Shown: positions 39,621 through 47,717 of the stretch, in pieces
Position numbering within the stretch: the first letter of the stretch is position 1
How the letters are laid out: each line of letters opens with the position of its first letter
Assembly (NCBI GenBank): GCA_022563595.1
Contig: JADFNB010000004.1
Location: 1 to 64,000, forward strand
Length of the DNA: 64,000 bases
Origin: Gemmatimonadota bacterium
GTDB taxonomy: Bacteria > Gemmatimonadota > Gemmatimonadetes > Gemmatimonadales > GWC2-71-9
Direction: 5' to 3'
Program-made: the position numbers and the translations under genes
Notes under the pieces: generated by a model
The model's input: the letters and a program-made list of their open reading frames with translations, nothing else
Told to the model about the DNA's origin: nothing
The model's database searches: none

Positions 39621-40111
39621 GGGTACCTCCCCAACAGTTCCGGAACGCCGTCCACCGTCACGCCCTCGATGAAATCGTCGTCGACCATCACCGCCGTCGG
39701 GAACCCGCAGGCGCCGAGACACTCCACCTCGATCACGGTGAAGCGACCGTCGGCCGACGTGGCCCCGAGATCGCCACAGCCGGTATGCTCTAGGATCGCC
39801 TCCACCACGCCCTCCGCACCACAGAGGTTGCACGGCGTCGTCGTACAGACCTGGATGAAGTGCCGGCCTACAGGGTGCTGGTGGTACATGGTGTAGAAGG
39901 TCACGACCCCCTTTACGTAGGCCGCCGTCACGCCCAGCACCTGCCCCACCTCGGTCATGGCCTCGTCGGATATCCAACCGTGCGTCTGCTGTACGATCCA
40001 CAACGCGGGCAGGAGCGCCGCTCGCTTGGTCGGGTAGCACGTGAAAACGTCGTCGAGCCGTTTCCGCCGTTCGCCAGCAAAAATCGGCTCGTACGCGCCG
40101 GTCGCTTTCAT
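39617..40111 (-). CDS. nuoE: NADH-quinone oxidoreductase subunit E
   Basis: 164 aa thioredoxin-fold subunit with the [2Fe-2S] cluster N1a; ligands are in CTTTPCNLCG and CLGACGFPTAVMV. ATG at 40111 sharing a base with the nuoD stop (TGATG). Confidence 0.96.
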   Translation of the reverse strand: MKATGAYEPIFAGERRKRLDDVFTCYPTKRAALLPALWIVQQTHGWISDEAMTEVGQVLGVTAAYVKGVVTFYTMYHQHPVGRHFIQVCTTTPCNLCGAEGVVEAILEHTGCGDLGATSADGRFTVIEVECLGACGFPTAVMVDDDFIEGVTVDGVPELLGRYP

Positions 40112-41403
40112 CAGCGGTCGACCTCCCCCATCACAATGTCTACGCTGGCGTTGATGGCGATCAGATCGGAGAGCAAGTGCCCCTCCGCCATCTTTGGCAA
40201 CGACGCGAGATTGATGAACGCCGCCGGGCGGACCCGCCAGCGCACGGGCTTCGCCGTCCCGTCGGAAACAAAGTAGTAGCCCAGCTCCCCCTTCGGTCCC
40301 TCGATTGGGAAGTACGCCTCCCCGACCGGCGCCTCGATCCCCTCCATGACCTGCTTGAAGTGGAAGATCATGGCCTCCATGTCGTTCATGGCGTCCCGTT
40401 TGTCCGGCAGGATCACGCGCGGGTCGTCCACATTGATCGGCCCGTCCGGCAGACGGTCGAGCGCCTGCTCGAGGATCCGGATCGACTGGCGGATCTCCTC
40501 GAATCGCACCAGGTAACGGTCATAGACATCGCCGTTCTCTCCGATCGGGACCTCGAAGTCGTAGGTCTCGTAATCGAGATAGGGCAGATCCTTGCGCACG
40601 TCGTAGGGAACGCCGCTCGCCCGGAGCATCGGACCGGACAACGAGAAGTTGATCGCCTCCTCCGCGGTGAGGATACCGATACCCTGCGTGCGCCCGCACC
40701 ACAACGCGTTTCGGGTGAGGAGTTTATCCACCTCATCGAGCGTCTTGGGGAACTTACGGCACCATGCGCGCAACTCGTCCTCGAACCCGTCCGGGATATC
40801 CGCCATGAGGCCGCCCACGCGCGTGAGGGTCGTCGTGAGTCGCGCCCCCGTCCAGGCCTCCTGCAGATTGTAGACGTGCTCGCGTTCCTGGAACAGCCAG
40901 AGGAACGGCGTGAACGCGCCCATATCGATTGCTGTGGTACCCAGCCACACGAGGTGCGAGATGATTCGGCTCATCTCGCAGGCGATCACCCGCAGCACTT
41001 TACAGCGCTCCGTGATGTCGATGCCCATCAGTTTCTCGGCGGCCAGGGCGAGGCCCACGTTGTTGGACATCGGCGCCAGATAATCCATGCGGTCGGTCAG
41101 CGGAATCAGCTGATTGTAGTGCCGATACTCGCCGAGCTTCTCGAATCCTGAATGCAGGTAGCCGATGTGGGGTACCACTCTGACGACCACTTCCCCGTCG
41201 AGCTCGACCACCAGCCGCAGCACGCCGTGCGTGGCGGGATGCTGCGGTCCGATGTTGATGAGCATGTGCTCGCTGCCCAGCTCGGGCTCGTGCTCAACTT
41301 CGGCGGATCCGGTACGCACACCGAGTGGTATGGTGACCGGCCGGCCGTGCTCGTCGATACCGGTCGTCCCGACGCTCAGCTCGACGCTTCGCGTCTCACT
41401 CAC
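40111..41403 (-). CDS. nuoD: NADH-quinone oxidoreductase subunit D
   Basis: 430 aa, 49-kDa-type subunit forming the quinone site with NuoB. Conserved: NIGPQHPATHGVLR, HIGYLHSGFEK, DRMDYLAPM and the end ASVDIVMGEVDR. GTG at 41403 overlaps nuoC by eight bases. The amino end is about 40 residues longer than in E. coli-independent NuoD proteins. Confidence 0.96.
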   Translation of the reverse strand: MSETRSVELSVGTTGIDEHGRPVTIPLGVRTGSAEVEHEPELGSEHMLINIGPQHPATHGVLRLVVELDGEVVVRVVPHIGYLHSGFEKLGEYRHYNQLIPLTDRMDYLAPMSNNVGLALAAEKLMGIDITERCKVLRVIACEMSRIISHLVWLGTTAIDMGAFTPFLWLFQEREHVYNLQEAWTGARLTTTLTRVGGLMADIPDGFEDELRAWCRKFPKTLDEVDKLLTRNALWCGRTQGIGILTAEEAINFSLSGPMLRASGVPYDVRKDLPYLDYETYDFEVPIGENGDVYDRYLVRFEEIRQSIRILEQALDRLPDGPINVDDPRVILPDKRDAMNDMEAMIFHFKQVMEGIEAPVGEAYFPIEGPKGELGYYFVSDGTAKPVRWRVRPAAFINLASLPKMAEGHLLSDLIAINASVDIVMGEVDR

Positions 41404-42064
41404 CGCCGGTCTCGGACGGCGGCTCGGGAATCTTGGCGCGTTCGCCCCGGGCGAGGCGGTCGCGCATATCGGCCGGGATATTGTGATAGGCTTCAGCGAT
41501 ACTCAGCTCTTCCATCGAGTAGTGCGCCTCGGGATTGGCGTTGAGGGCCTGGCGCATCTGCTCTGATCGGGAGAACCGCCCGCGCAGGGGGAAACTCTTT
41601 CGCAGCGGGTACCCTTCCGCATAGGTCTCCCACATCAGAATCCGGCGCAGGTCGGGATGGTCCCGGAAGCGGATGCCAAACATGTCGTACACCTCCCGTT
41701 CCAGCCAATTCGCTCCGCGCCACAGAACCACGACCGAATCGATCTCGAGCGGCCCGTCCTTCGGGAGTTCCGCCTTCACGCGTAACGGCTGCTTGCGTTC
41801 TAGCGACAGCAGGTTGTAGACGACCTCGATCGGTCGCTCGACGTCGCGGTACTCCACGGCCGTGATGTCCACCAGGTAGTTGTAGTCCTGGCCCGGCGTG
41901 TCCTTCAGCCAGGCGAGCACATCTCGGATTCGGGAAGCGTCGACGTAGACGATCGTGTCACCGCACGAGACGGTCGCGCGGGTCACGGTGTCACCGAACG
42001 CTTCCCGGAGGGCTTCCACCGATGGATGCGTTGCGCCGGCTTGCGCGGCGGGGGACTCGGTCAC
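41396..42064 (-). CDS. nuoC: NADH-quinone oxidoreductase subunit C
   Basis: 222 aa, 30-kDa-type subunit. The family signature is around [14 protein letters not shown] and [15 protein letters not shown] at 42064 overlapping the nuoB stop (GTGA); not fused to nuoD, unlike E. coli. The carboxyl end is Glu/Pro-rich. Confidence 0.95.
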   Translation of the reverse strand: MTESPAAQAGATHPSVEALREAFGDTVTRATVSCGDTIVYVDASRIRDVLAWLKDTPGQDYNYLVDITAVEYRDVERPIEVVYNLLSLERKQPLRVKAELPKDGPLEIDSVVVLWRGANWLEREVYDMFGIRFRDHPDLRRILMWETYAEGYPLRKSFPLRGRFSRSEQMRQALNANPEAHYSMEELSIAEAYHNIPADMRDRLARGERAKIPEPPSETGGE

Positions 42065-42690
42065 GCCGAACGCGTCTGGTGCACGGAGTTGCCGAACGGC
42101 TCGGAGATCTCGTCGATCCGCTCGGGCGGGAGGCGGAGCCCACGCTCGTCGAGCGTTTGCTCGACCCGGATCGACCGATCGGCGAGCGTCTCGCCTCTCA
42201 CCTTTTTTTGCAGCAGCAGGATGCCGTACAACAGTCCCTCCGGACGCGGCGGGCATCCCGGCACGTACACGTCGACTGGGACCACCGTATCGATTCCCTG
42301 AACCATCGCATAGTTGTCGAAGATCCCCCCGGTTGACGCGCAGGCGCCCATCGAGATCACCCACTTGGGTTGCGGCATCTGGTCATAGATCCGGCGGATC
42401 ACCGGCGCCAGCTTGAACGGGAGCCGGCCGGCGCACAGCAGCACGTCCGCCTGACGAGGCGAGAAGCTCATCCGCTCCATCCCGAACCGCGCAATGTCGT
42501 AGCGCGAGGCAGCCGTGGCCATGAACTCGATCGCACAGCACGCCGTGCCGAACGGCATCGGCCACATGCTATTCGATCGTGCCCAGTTGACGAGGAAATC
42601 CAGCCGCGTGGTAACCCAGTTCGGCGAAACCGCGGAGACCACCGCAGGCTCGGCCGCGGGCCCGGATGTGGGCGTTGATGCTAGTCCCAT
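42061..42690 (-). CDS. nuoB: NADH-quinone oxidoreductase subunit B
   Basis: 209 aa with cluster N2; ligands in [18 protein letters not shown] and [12 protein letters not shown] at 42690 overlaps the end of nuoA by ten bases. About 25 low-complexity residues precede the conserved domain. Confidence 0.96.
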   Translation of the reverse strand: MGLASTPTSGPAAEPAVVSAVSPNWVTTRLDFLVNWARSNSMWPMPFGTACCAIEFMATAASRYDIARFGMERMSFSPRQADVLLCAGRLPFKLAPVIRRIYDQMPQPKWVISMGACASTGGIFDNYAMVQGIDTVVPVDVYVPGCPPRPEGLLYGILLLQKKVRGETLADRSIRVEQTLDERGLRLPPERIDEISEPFGNSVHQTRSA

Positions 42691-43034
42691 TCTAGCGCAC
42701 CCCGCTTCCACAGATACACCAGGCCGACCCCGAGAATCAGGATGAATATCCCCATCTCCACCAGCCCGAACAAACCGAGCTGCCTGAACTCCACCGCCCA
42801 GGGAATCATAAACACCATCTCGATGTCGAACACGATGAACAGCATGGCGACGAGATAGAACTTGACGCTGAAACGCGCCCGGGTGCCCCCGAGGGCGGGC
42901 ATGCCCGACTCGTACGGAGCCCCCTTCACGGCCGTCCGGCGGCGCGTGGAGAGGATCTGCGAGAGCGCCACCATCACGATGGCGTTGAACACTATGAAAC
43001 CCATCAACATCAACAGCGGGATGTACTCGCGCAT
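42681..43034 (-). CDS. nuoA: NADH-quinone oxidoreductase subunit A
   Basis: 117 aa, three membrane helices. Conserved: [21 protein letters not shown] and [13 protein letters not shown]. First gene of the 14-gene nuo operon, ATG at 43034. Confidence 0.95.
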   Translation of the reverse strand: MREYIPLLMLMGFIVFNAIVMVALSQILSTRRRTAVKGAPYESGMPALGGTRARFSVKFYLVAMLFIVFDIEMVFMIPWAVEFRQLGLFGLVEMGIFILILGVGLVYLWKRGALEWD

Positions 43035-43049
43035 GGTCCCGGAGAATTC

Positions 43050-43063
43050 GTGAAAAATTTCAC
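43050..43063. promoter_or_regulatory. Palindrome just upstream of nuoA
   Basis: GTGAAA and TTTCAC flank a two-base AA centre. It lies between the predicted nuoA transcription start (about 43070) and the start codon, a position where a bound repressor would block the complex I operon. No assignment to a regulator can be made. Confidence 0.35.
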
Positions 43064-43076
43064 TTGTCAGGGCTTC

Positions 43077-43106
43077 AAGTTACCTAGGGCTCCGAGACAG
43101 TGTCAA
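43077..43106 (-). promoter_or_regulatory. Candidate promoter of the nuo operon
   Basis: A perfect TTGACA (43106-43101) precedes TAACTT (43082-43077) by 18 bases on the minus strand. Transcription would begin near 43070, leaving a leader of about 35 bases before nuoA. The -10 keeps the important first, second and last bases of the consensus. Confidence 0.5.
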
Positions 43107-43260
43107 GCAAGTCCAAGTGGCGTAACGGCTAACGTTGCATATCTTTCGAACGGGAAGGGCGCAGCCGCGAGATGCCCGGGAGCCGGCGCCCCCCGGACGC
43201 CTGGAAGCAGACGAGCCGCGGCGGCCTCATGCGGGACAAACATCTAGCCCTTCACAAAGC

Positions 43261-43821
43261 ATGTCGATCAAATCCGATCGTTGGATCCGCCGCATGGCAC
43301 GCGAGCACGGCATGATAGAGCCGTTCGAGGAGACCCAGGTACGCCAAGGGGTCGTGAGCTTCGGCGTCTCCTCTTATGGCTACGATATGCGCGTGTCCCG
43401 GGATTTCCGCATCTTCACGAACCTATACTCCAGCGTGGTAGATCCCAAAGCATTCGATGAGCGCTCATTCGTCGAGTTCGAAGGCGACATATGTATCGTC
43501 CCTCCCAACTCGTTCGCCTTGGCGCGCTCGATCGAGTACTTTCGTATCCCGCGCAACGTGCTGACGATATGCGTCGGGAAGAGCACGTACGCTCGCTGCG
43601 GCATCATCACGAACGTCACGCCGTTCGAGCCTGAGTGGGAAGGGAACGTGACGCTCGAGATCTCGAATACCACGCCGTTGCCCGCCAAAATCTACGCTGA
43701 GGAGGGGATCGCCCAGGTGCTCTTCTTCGAGGCAGATGACGATGACGTCTGCGAGACGTCCTACGCCGACCGAAAGGGGAAATACCAGGCACAGCGCGGG
43801 GTGACGCTCCCGACGGTCTGA
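43261..43821 (+). CDS. dcd: dCTP deaminase
   Basis: 186 aa trimeric enzyme converting dCTP to dUTP. Recognised by [39 protein letters not shown] (Glu133 is the likely catalytic acid) and the AQVLFFE segment. ATG at 43261; the longer frame from 43135 adds 42 residues foreign to the family. It is the first gene of a small plus-strand unit divergent from nuoA. Confidence 0.95.
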   Translation: MSIKSDRWIRRMAREHGMIEPFEETQVRQGVVSFGVSSYGYDMRVSRDFRIFTNLYSSVVDPKAFDERSFVEFEGDICIVPPNSFALARSIEYFRIPRNVLTICVGKSTYARCGIITNVTPFEPEWEGNVTLEISNTTPLPAKIYAEEGIAQVLFFEADDDDVCETSYADRKGKYQAQRGVTLPTV

Positions 43822-43827
43822 GAGACG

Positions 43828-44784
43828 ATGGCGTTGGTCCGTTGTTCCAAGCACAGCATCCCCTACAACGATGCGAATCCCCGGGGATGTCCCGCCTGCT
43901 GGCAGGAGCAGGAAGGCAGGGGTGAGGCGGAGCTCATGCGTGAGCTGGCACGGGCCTCACGCAGCGTGCCGCATGTGGAGATCTTGGAGCCCGATACGAG
44001 CGAGATCCCCAACCCGATCACCGCTGCGGACTGGCCGCCACCGGTCACCACCCCACCCAGGCTCCCTACGCGACCGCTCACCCGCGCCGAGCGGTTGGTG
44101 CTGTTCCTCAACACGCACCGGACCGTGGTCGCCAGCGCGGGCGCCATCGCCGTAATCGCGGTGTTGCTATTGTATATCGCGCGGCCGACCTTCACTCTGG
44201 GAAACGATCCGCCGCTCTTGCTGGAAGAGGCCCGCCCGTTCCCGGTGCAGCTGGGTATGGTGATCGACGGTGTCTTCGCGCTGTTCGGCAGCGTTCCGCC
44301 TCGGGTGAATCCGGACAGCCCGTCGCTTGCCCGCTACCAATTCGAGCCGGGCGTCGTTGTCGACGCCTTGAACAGCACCGTCTACGCCGTGACGCTCACC
44401 ACGATCGACCGGGCGTGGAACGGGAATCGGGTAGGACTCCCGGAACGGCAGGCGCGGGGTCGGCTGGCCCTACTCGGCGCGATCCAAGAGCCGGACGACG
44501 CGACGCCGGCACCGTTCCCCGTGGGATCATACCTCGTGTACACCGAAGCAGCGGTTCGTCCCCGCCGGCGGCTGGTCGCCGAAATTCGACCGCCCAACGG
44601 GTGCTACGACGTGCAGGTCGATATCGCCCCGCGGATCATCGGGACCGTCACCCGCGGCGATGAATCGTTCGTCGTCGTCGCCCGCCGCGGGCGGCCGATG
44701 AAATGGGTTGCGGTCATGGTACGCGCGGTCAGTCGGACTATGGAGGGGCCGTATGCGGGGGCACCGGCGTGTGAGAATCCCTGA
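43828..44784 (+). CDS. Zinc-ribbon membrane protein of unknown function
   Basis: 318 aa, six bases after dcd. The amino end holds CSKH and, 13 residues after it, CPAC, a likely zinc ribbon. A Pro-rich linker follows, then one membrane helix at about residues 98-118 (VVASAGAIAVIAVLLLYIA), with the remaining 200 residues presumably outside the membrane. I do not recognise the outer domain. A topology with a cytosolic zinc ribbon, one helix and an external domain suggests a sensor, anchor or assembly role, but nothing proves it. Confidence 0.7.
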   Translation: MALVRCSKHSIPYNDANPRGCPACWQEQEGRGEAELMRELARASRSVPHVEILEPDTSEIPNPITAADWPPPVTTPPRLPTRPLTRAERLVLFLNTHRTVVASAGAIAVIAVLLLYIARPTFTLGNDPPLLLEEARPFPVQLGMVIDGVFALFGSVPPRVNPDSPSLARYQFEPGVVVDALNSTVYAVTLTTIDRAWNGNRVGLPERQARGRLALLGAIQEPDDATPAPFPVGSYLVYTEAAVRPRRRLVAEIRPPNGCYDVQVDIAPRIIGTVTRGDESFVVVARRGRPMKWVAVMVRAVSRTMEGPYAGAPACENP

Positions 44785-44804
44785 GCGAGGATGCGGACGG
44801 CCTT

Positions 44805-45062
44805 GCGCCTCGACACCCAATCCCAATCGACGCACAGGACCACGAGCCATGCCTCTCCGACGTGGATGCCCATGGTGATCAGAATAGCCGCATGAAACAG
44901 GATCGCTATGGGCATGAGTAGGAGTCGCGCGCGCCGCCAGAACACCGCGACGATGAGCGCCCACTCGAAAACGACCGTCCCAATCCCGATCGTGCTCAGC
45001 AATACCGGCTGATCGGCGATCCACCGCGCCAAGCTGCGGGTCAGGACGGAGACCGGGATGTA
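44805..45062 (-). pseudogene. Remnant of an HTTM-type membrane protein
   Basis: This 321-bp intergenic space encodes, on the minus strand, about 86 residues resembling the carboxyl half of the HTTM domain (vitamin K gamma-carboxylase-like): VVFEWALIVAVFW, AILFHAAILITMGI and a closing WLVVLCVDWDWV. The amino half is missing; upstream the frame runs into the oppositely oriented SMP-30-like gene, whose ATG at 45106 is shared with an in-frame ATG on this strand. Downstream the frame simply reads antisense into the preceding gene. It is probably a decaying leftover, although a short expressed protein cannot be excluded. Confidence 0.45.
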
Positions 45063-45105
45063 CTGACTTGACCTGCACCACACACGATGCCGGAGGATCA
45101 CCCAC

Positions 45106-46014
45106 ATGCTGCTCAACCATCGTAGTGTAACCGTCGCCTCGGCCACGATCATCATGATCGCCTGCGGGCCGGCCGAAGAAGCGACCCCTGGCACTCCAAT
45201 CGAGATTGCCGAAGTCGGATTCGCGACCCCCGAGTCCGTATTGCACGATCCCGTGGCCGACCGCTACCTGGTCTCCAACATCAACGGGAACCCCCTGATG
45301 AAGGACGACAACGGGTTCATCTCGCGTCTCTCCCCTACAGGCGAGGTGGAGCAGCTCAAGTGGATCGACGGTGAACGGGATGACGTGACTCTGCACGCTC
45401 CCAAGGGAATGGCGCTGATCGGGGACACGTTGTTCGTGGCCGATATCGACGTGGTGCGGTTGTTCGACCGCGAGTCGGGCGCAGCGCTGGGTGAGCGGCC
45501 CGTTCCAGGTGCGACGTTCCTGAACGATCTCACGGTCGGGACTGACGGCCTGCTCTACGTTACCGACAGTGGGCTGCGCGCCGGACAAGGGGGGTTCGAG
45601 GACTCGGGGACCGACGCGCTCTGGCGTTTCGAGCCCGACGGCACGCCGCGCTCGATCGTCTCCGGACCCGGCCTAGGCCGGCCCAACGGGATCGTGGCCG
45701 ACAGCGCCGGCATCACCGTCGTGACCTTCGGATCGGGAACGATCTACCACCTCGACCCGGCGACGGGCCAGCGTACCGACCTCCGGATGCCGGCACAGGG
45801 CCAACTCGACGGCGTGGTTCGCCTCTCTGACGGAAGTCTGTTGATTTCGAGCTGGGCGGCGTCCGCCGTCTACCGGCTCTCGGTAGCCGGGGAATTCACC
45901 GTGGTGGCAGAGAGCGTTCCCGCACCCGCCGACATCGGCTACGACGTCGGGCGGGGCCGGCTGCTGATCCCGCTGTTCACGGACAACCGGGTGCTGGTGC
46001 GCGAGGTAAGGTAG
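45106..46014 (+). CDS. SMP-30/gluconolactonase-like beta-propeller, probable lipoprotein
   Basis: 302 aa. The amino end has a hydrophobic run ending MIACG at residues 17-21, a plausible though imperfect lipobox (Met at -3), so membrane anchoring outside the cytoplasm is likely. The rest is repeated propeller blades: HAPKGMALIGDTLFVADI, LNDLTVGTDGLLYVTDSG, GRPNGIVADS, LDGVVRLSDGSLLISSW. GGAGG-like GGAGGATC lies nine bases before the ATG. Substrate unknown; lactone hydrolysis or simple binding are both possible. Confidence 0.75.
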   Translation: MLLNHRSVTVASATIIMIACGPAEEATPGTPIEIAEVGFATPESVLHDPVADRYLVSNINGNPLMKDDNGFISRLSPTGEVEQLKWIDGERDDVTLHAPKGMALIGDTLFVADIDVVRLFDRESGAALGERPVPGATFLNDLTVGTDGLLYVTDSGLRAGQGGFEDSGTDALWRFEPDGTPRSIVSGPGLGRPNGIVADSAGITVVTFGSGTIYHLDPATGQRTDLRMPAQGQLDGVVRLSDGSLLISSWAASAVYRLSVAGEFTVVAESVPAPADIGYDVGRGRLLIPLFTDNRVLVREVR

Positions 46015-46042
46015 GCAGGCGCACGCTCACAACTCCCGCGGG

Positions 46043-46798
46043 CTAGCGGAGCGGCTTTGCCTGGCTGCGCCCGAAGTTGACTCGCTCGGTGTCCCAGGCC
46101 AGTACCACCAGCCGGGCGCCATTGGGCAGGTCGGCCAACCAGATCGTTCCCTCGAAGATGTTCGGCTCGCCCGCGTAGCGGAGCGGCGCCTCCCGCACCA
46201 GCTCACCCCCGGCGTAGACGCGGGCTGTGACGGTGAGCCGGTCGGCGTCCCACAACCCGCCGGGCGTGAACGGGCATCCGCACAGCATCCGAATCCGCGT
46301 ACGCACCCTCACATCGCCGCGGGTGGCGACGGTGGGTTCCAGCAACTCCACAATAAACCCGTGGAGGTTCAGGACGATCCCGTCACCGGTGATGTGCTGG
46401 CCCGGTACCAGGAGAACCGACTTGACGGCGCGCTGGGTGGCGAACTCGTAGCCGAGCGGACCCTCACCGACCACCTCGACGACGGTTGGAGTATCGATCT
46501 GGATAGCCGCCGTGAAATGGGCCGCCCTCTCCCGCTTGAAGATGGACGCCCCGCGGGCACGTGGCTCCACCATGATCGCCCGCGTGTCGCCGGTCCCTCC
46601 CTCCTGTACTCCCGCCGCGAGCACCTCTCCCGTAGCGGCGTTGCGGATGATCACCCGCGCGCCACCGACGCCGGTACCGATGATCTTGGCGTCGTTTGCC
46701 ACGACGCGCACCGTAATGCGCGTCTCCTGTGCCACGAGTGCGCCCACAACCCATGCCGCCGCCAAGCCTGCGATGAACGCCGTCCGAACGATCTTCAT
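46043..46798 (-). CDS. Secreted protein of unknown function
   Basis: 251 aa from the ATG at 46798, chosen because a signal peptide starts there (KIVRTAF, hydrophobic run, VAQ-ET near residue 24). The mature part is predicted to be all-beta, with VGGARVIIRNAATGEVLAAG resembling an Ig/CNA-like fold, and a distinctive LCGCPFTPGGLWDA segment with two cysteines. The closing part (FEGTIWLADLPNGARLVVLAWDTERVNFGRS) is likewise beta-rich. I do not recognise a family. It lies tail to tail with the propeller gene and has its own promoter candidate. Confidence 0.65.
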   Translation of the reverse strand: MKIVRTAFIAGLAAAWVVGALVAQETRITVRVVANDAKIIGTGVGGARVIIRNAATGEVLAAGVQEGGTGDTRAIMVEPRARGASIFKRERAAHFTAAIQIDTPTVVEVVGEGPLGYEFATQRAVKSVLLVPGQHITGDGIVLNLHGFIVELLEPTVATRGDVRVRTRIRMLCGCPFTPGGLWDADRLTVTARVYAGGELVREAPLRYAGEPNIFEGTIWLADLPNGARLVVLAWDTERVNFGRSQAKPLR

Positions 46799-46864
46799 GC
46801 TCTGGTTCCTCGACCATGCTGTGTGGTAACGATCGCCCTGATCGTCTCTCATTTGCCAAGTTAC

Positions 46865-46892
46865 ACTATATTCTTAAGCCACCGCCACTCAA
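46865..46892 (-). promoter_or_regulatory. Candidate promoter for the secreted protein gene
   Basis: On the minus strand TTGAGT (46892-46887) and TATAGT (46870-46865) are separated by 16 bases, a good sigma-70 match, in a notably AT-rich patch of the 103-bp divergent region. The start point would be near 46858, giving a leader of about 60 bases. Confidence 0.45.
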
Positions 46893-46901
46893 CCAGGCCC
46901 T

Positions 46902-47717
46902 GTGCCCATCAACAGCATCGTAGTCCGGTCCCTCGACTCGCACGCCGATCTCCTCGCGTGCGTAGCCCTACAACAGGCCACCTGGGGCAAGCAGTTCCGA
47001 GAACTCGTTCCGCCAGCCATGCTCCTGGTCGTGGAGAAGATGGGCGGGATTCTGGCCGGCGCGTTTGACGGCGGCCGGCTGGTAGGATTCGTGTTCGGTG
47101 TCACCGGGCTCAAAGACGGCCGGCTAGCGCACTGGTCGCACATGCTGGCGGTGGACGAGAGACTGCGGGACCGCGGTATCGGGTGCCGTCTCAAGCAGTA
47201 CCAGCGCGACCGGCTGGCGGCAATGGGAGTCGACCGGATGTACTGGACCTACGACCCGCTCGTCGCCCGCAACGCTCATCTCAACCTGAACCGGCTTGGC
47301 GCAAGGGTCTTTGAGTACGTGCGCGACATGTACGGTGACGATCCCGCCAGCACGATGGACGCTGTGATCGGGACCGATCGGTTTGTGGTGGAGTGGGATC
47401 TGACGGCCCCTCCGCCAACCTCCCAAGACGGACAGATGGACAGACGTACAGATGGACAGACGGACAGAGGGACAGACCGGCCGCCCGTCATCGACCTGGA
47501 GTCGGACGAACTCCCGGAGATCGACCCCCTCGGCGTGGCGATCCCGGCGGACATTCATGAGTTGACGGAGCGGCGCCCGGACGAGGCGCGCGCCTGGCGC
47601 GCCGCCACTCGCCGAGCCTTCGAGCACTATCTTCCCGGTGGATACCGGGTCACCCGGCTCGATACCGCTCCGGACACGGACCGGTCCTATTACGTGCTGG
47701 AACGGTCGGCCACATGA
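46902..47717 (+). CDS. GNAT-family acyltransferase (COG3375-like), likely N-succinyltransferase of an amino acid module
   Basis: 271 aa from a GTG. Residues 1-170 form a GNAT domain: ATWGKQF, GGILAGAFDGGRLVGFVFG, HMLAVDERLRDRGIGCRLK (acyl-CoA loop) and MYWTYDPLVARNAHLNLNRLG. A low-complexity linker (about residues 176-194), encoded by an 8-bp tandem repeat, leads to a carboxyl part (IPADIHELTERRPDEARAWR, then FEHYLPGGYRV) that is usual for this COG. The stop overlaps the start of the racemase gene (ATGA). In characterised operons of this makeup the GNAT protein succinylates D-amino acids; here that is inferred from context. Confidence 0.78.
   Translation: MPINSIVVRSLDSHADLLACVALQQATWGKQFRELVPPAMLLVVEKMGGILAGAFDGGRLVGFVFGVTGLKDGRLAHWSHMLAVDERLRDRGIGCRLKQYQRDRLAAMGVDRMYWTYDPLVARNAHLNLNRLGARVFEYVRDMYGDDPASTMDAVIGTDRFVVEWDLTAPPPTSQDGQMDRRTDGQTDRGTDRPPVIDLESDELPEIDPLGVAIPADIHELTERRPDEARAWRAATRRAFEHYLPGGYRVTRLDTAPDTDRSYYVLERSAT
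47430..47477 (+). repeat. Six tandem 8-bp repeats inside the GNAT gene
   Basis: Units: GGACAGAT, GGACAGAC, GTACAGAT, GGACAGAC, GGACAGAG, GGACAGAC. They encode a repeated Asp/Arg/Thr/Gln linker. Eight is not a multiple of three, so gain or loss of one unit would shift the frame and truncate the gene and uncouple the racemase start. Confidence 0.9.

Noticed and set aside
39570-40040. 156-aa minus-strand frame covering the nuoE-nuoF gap
   Set aside because: All but its last 16 codons are nuoE in another register; only the micro-ORF from the ATG at 39620 has junction evidence.
47430-47477. CRISPR array or mobile-element terminal repeat
   Set aside because: Units are 8 bp without spacers and lie inside an open reading frame.
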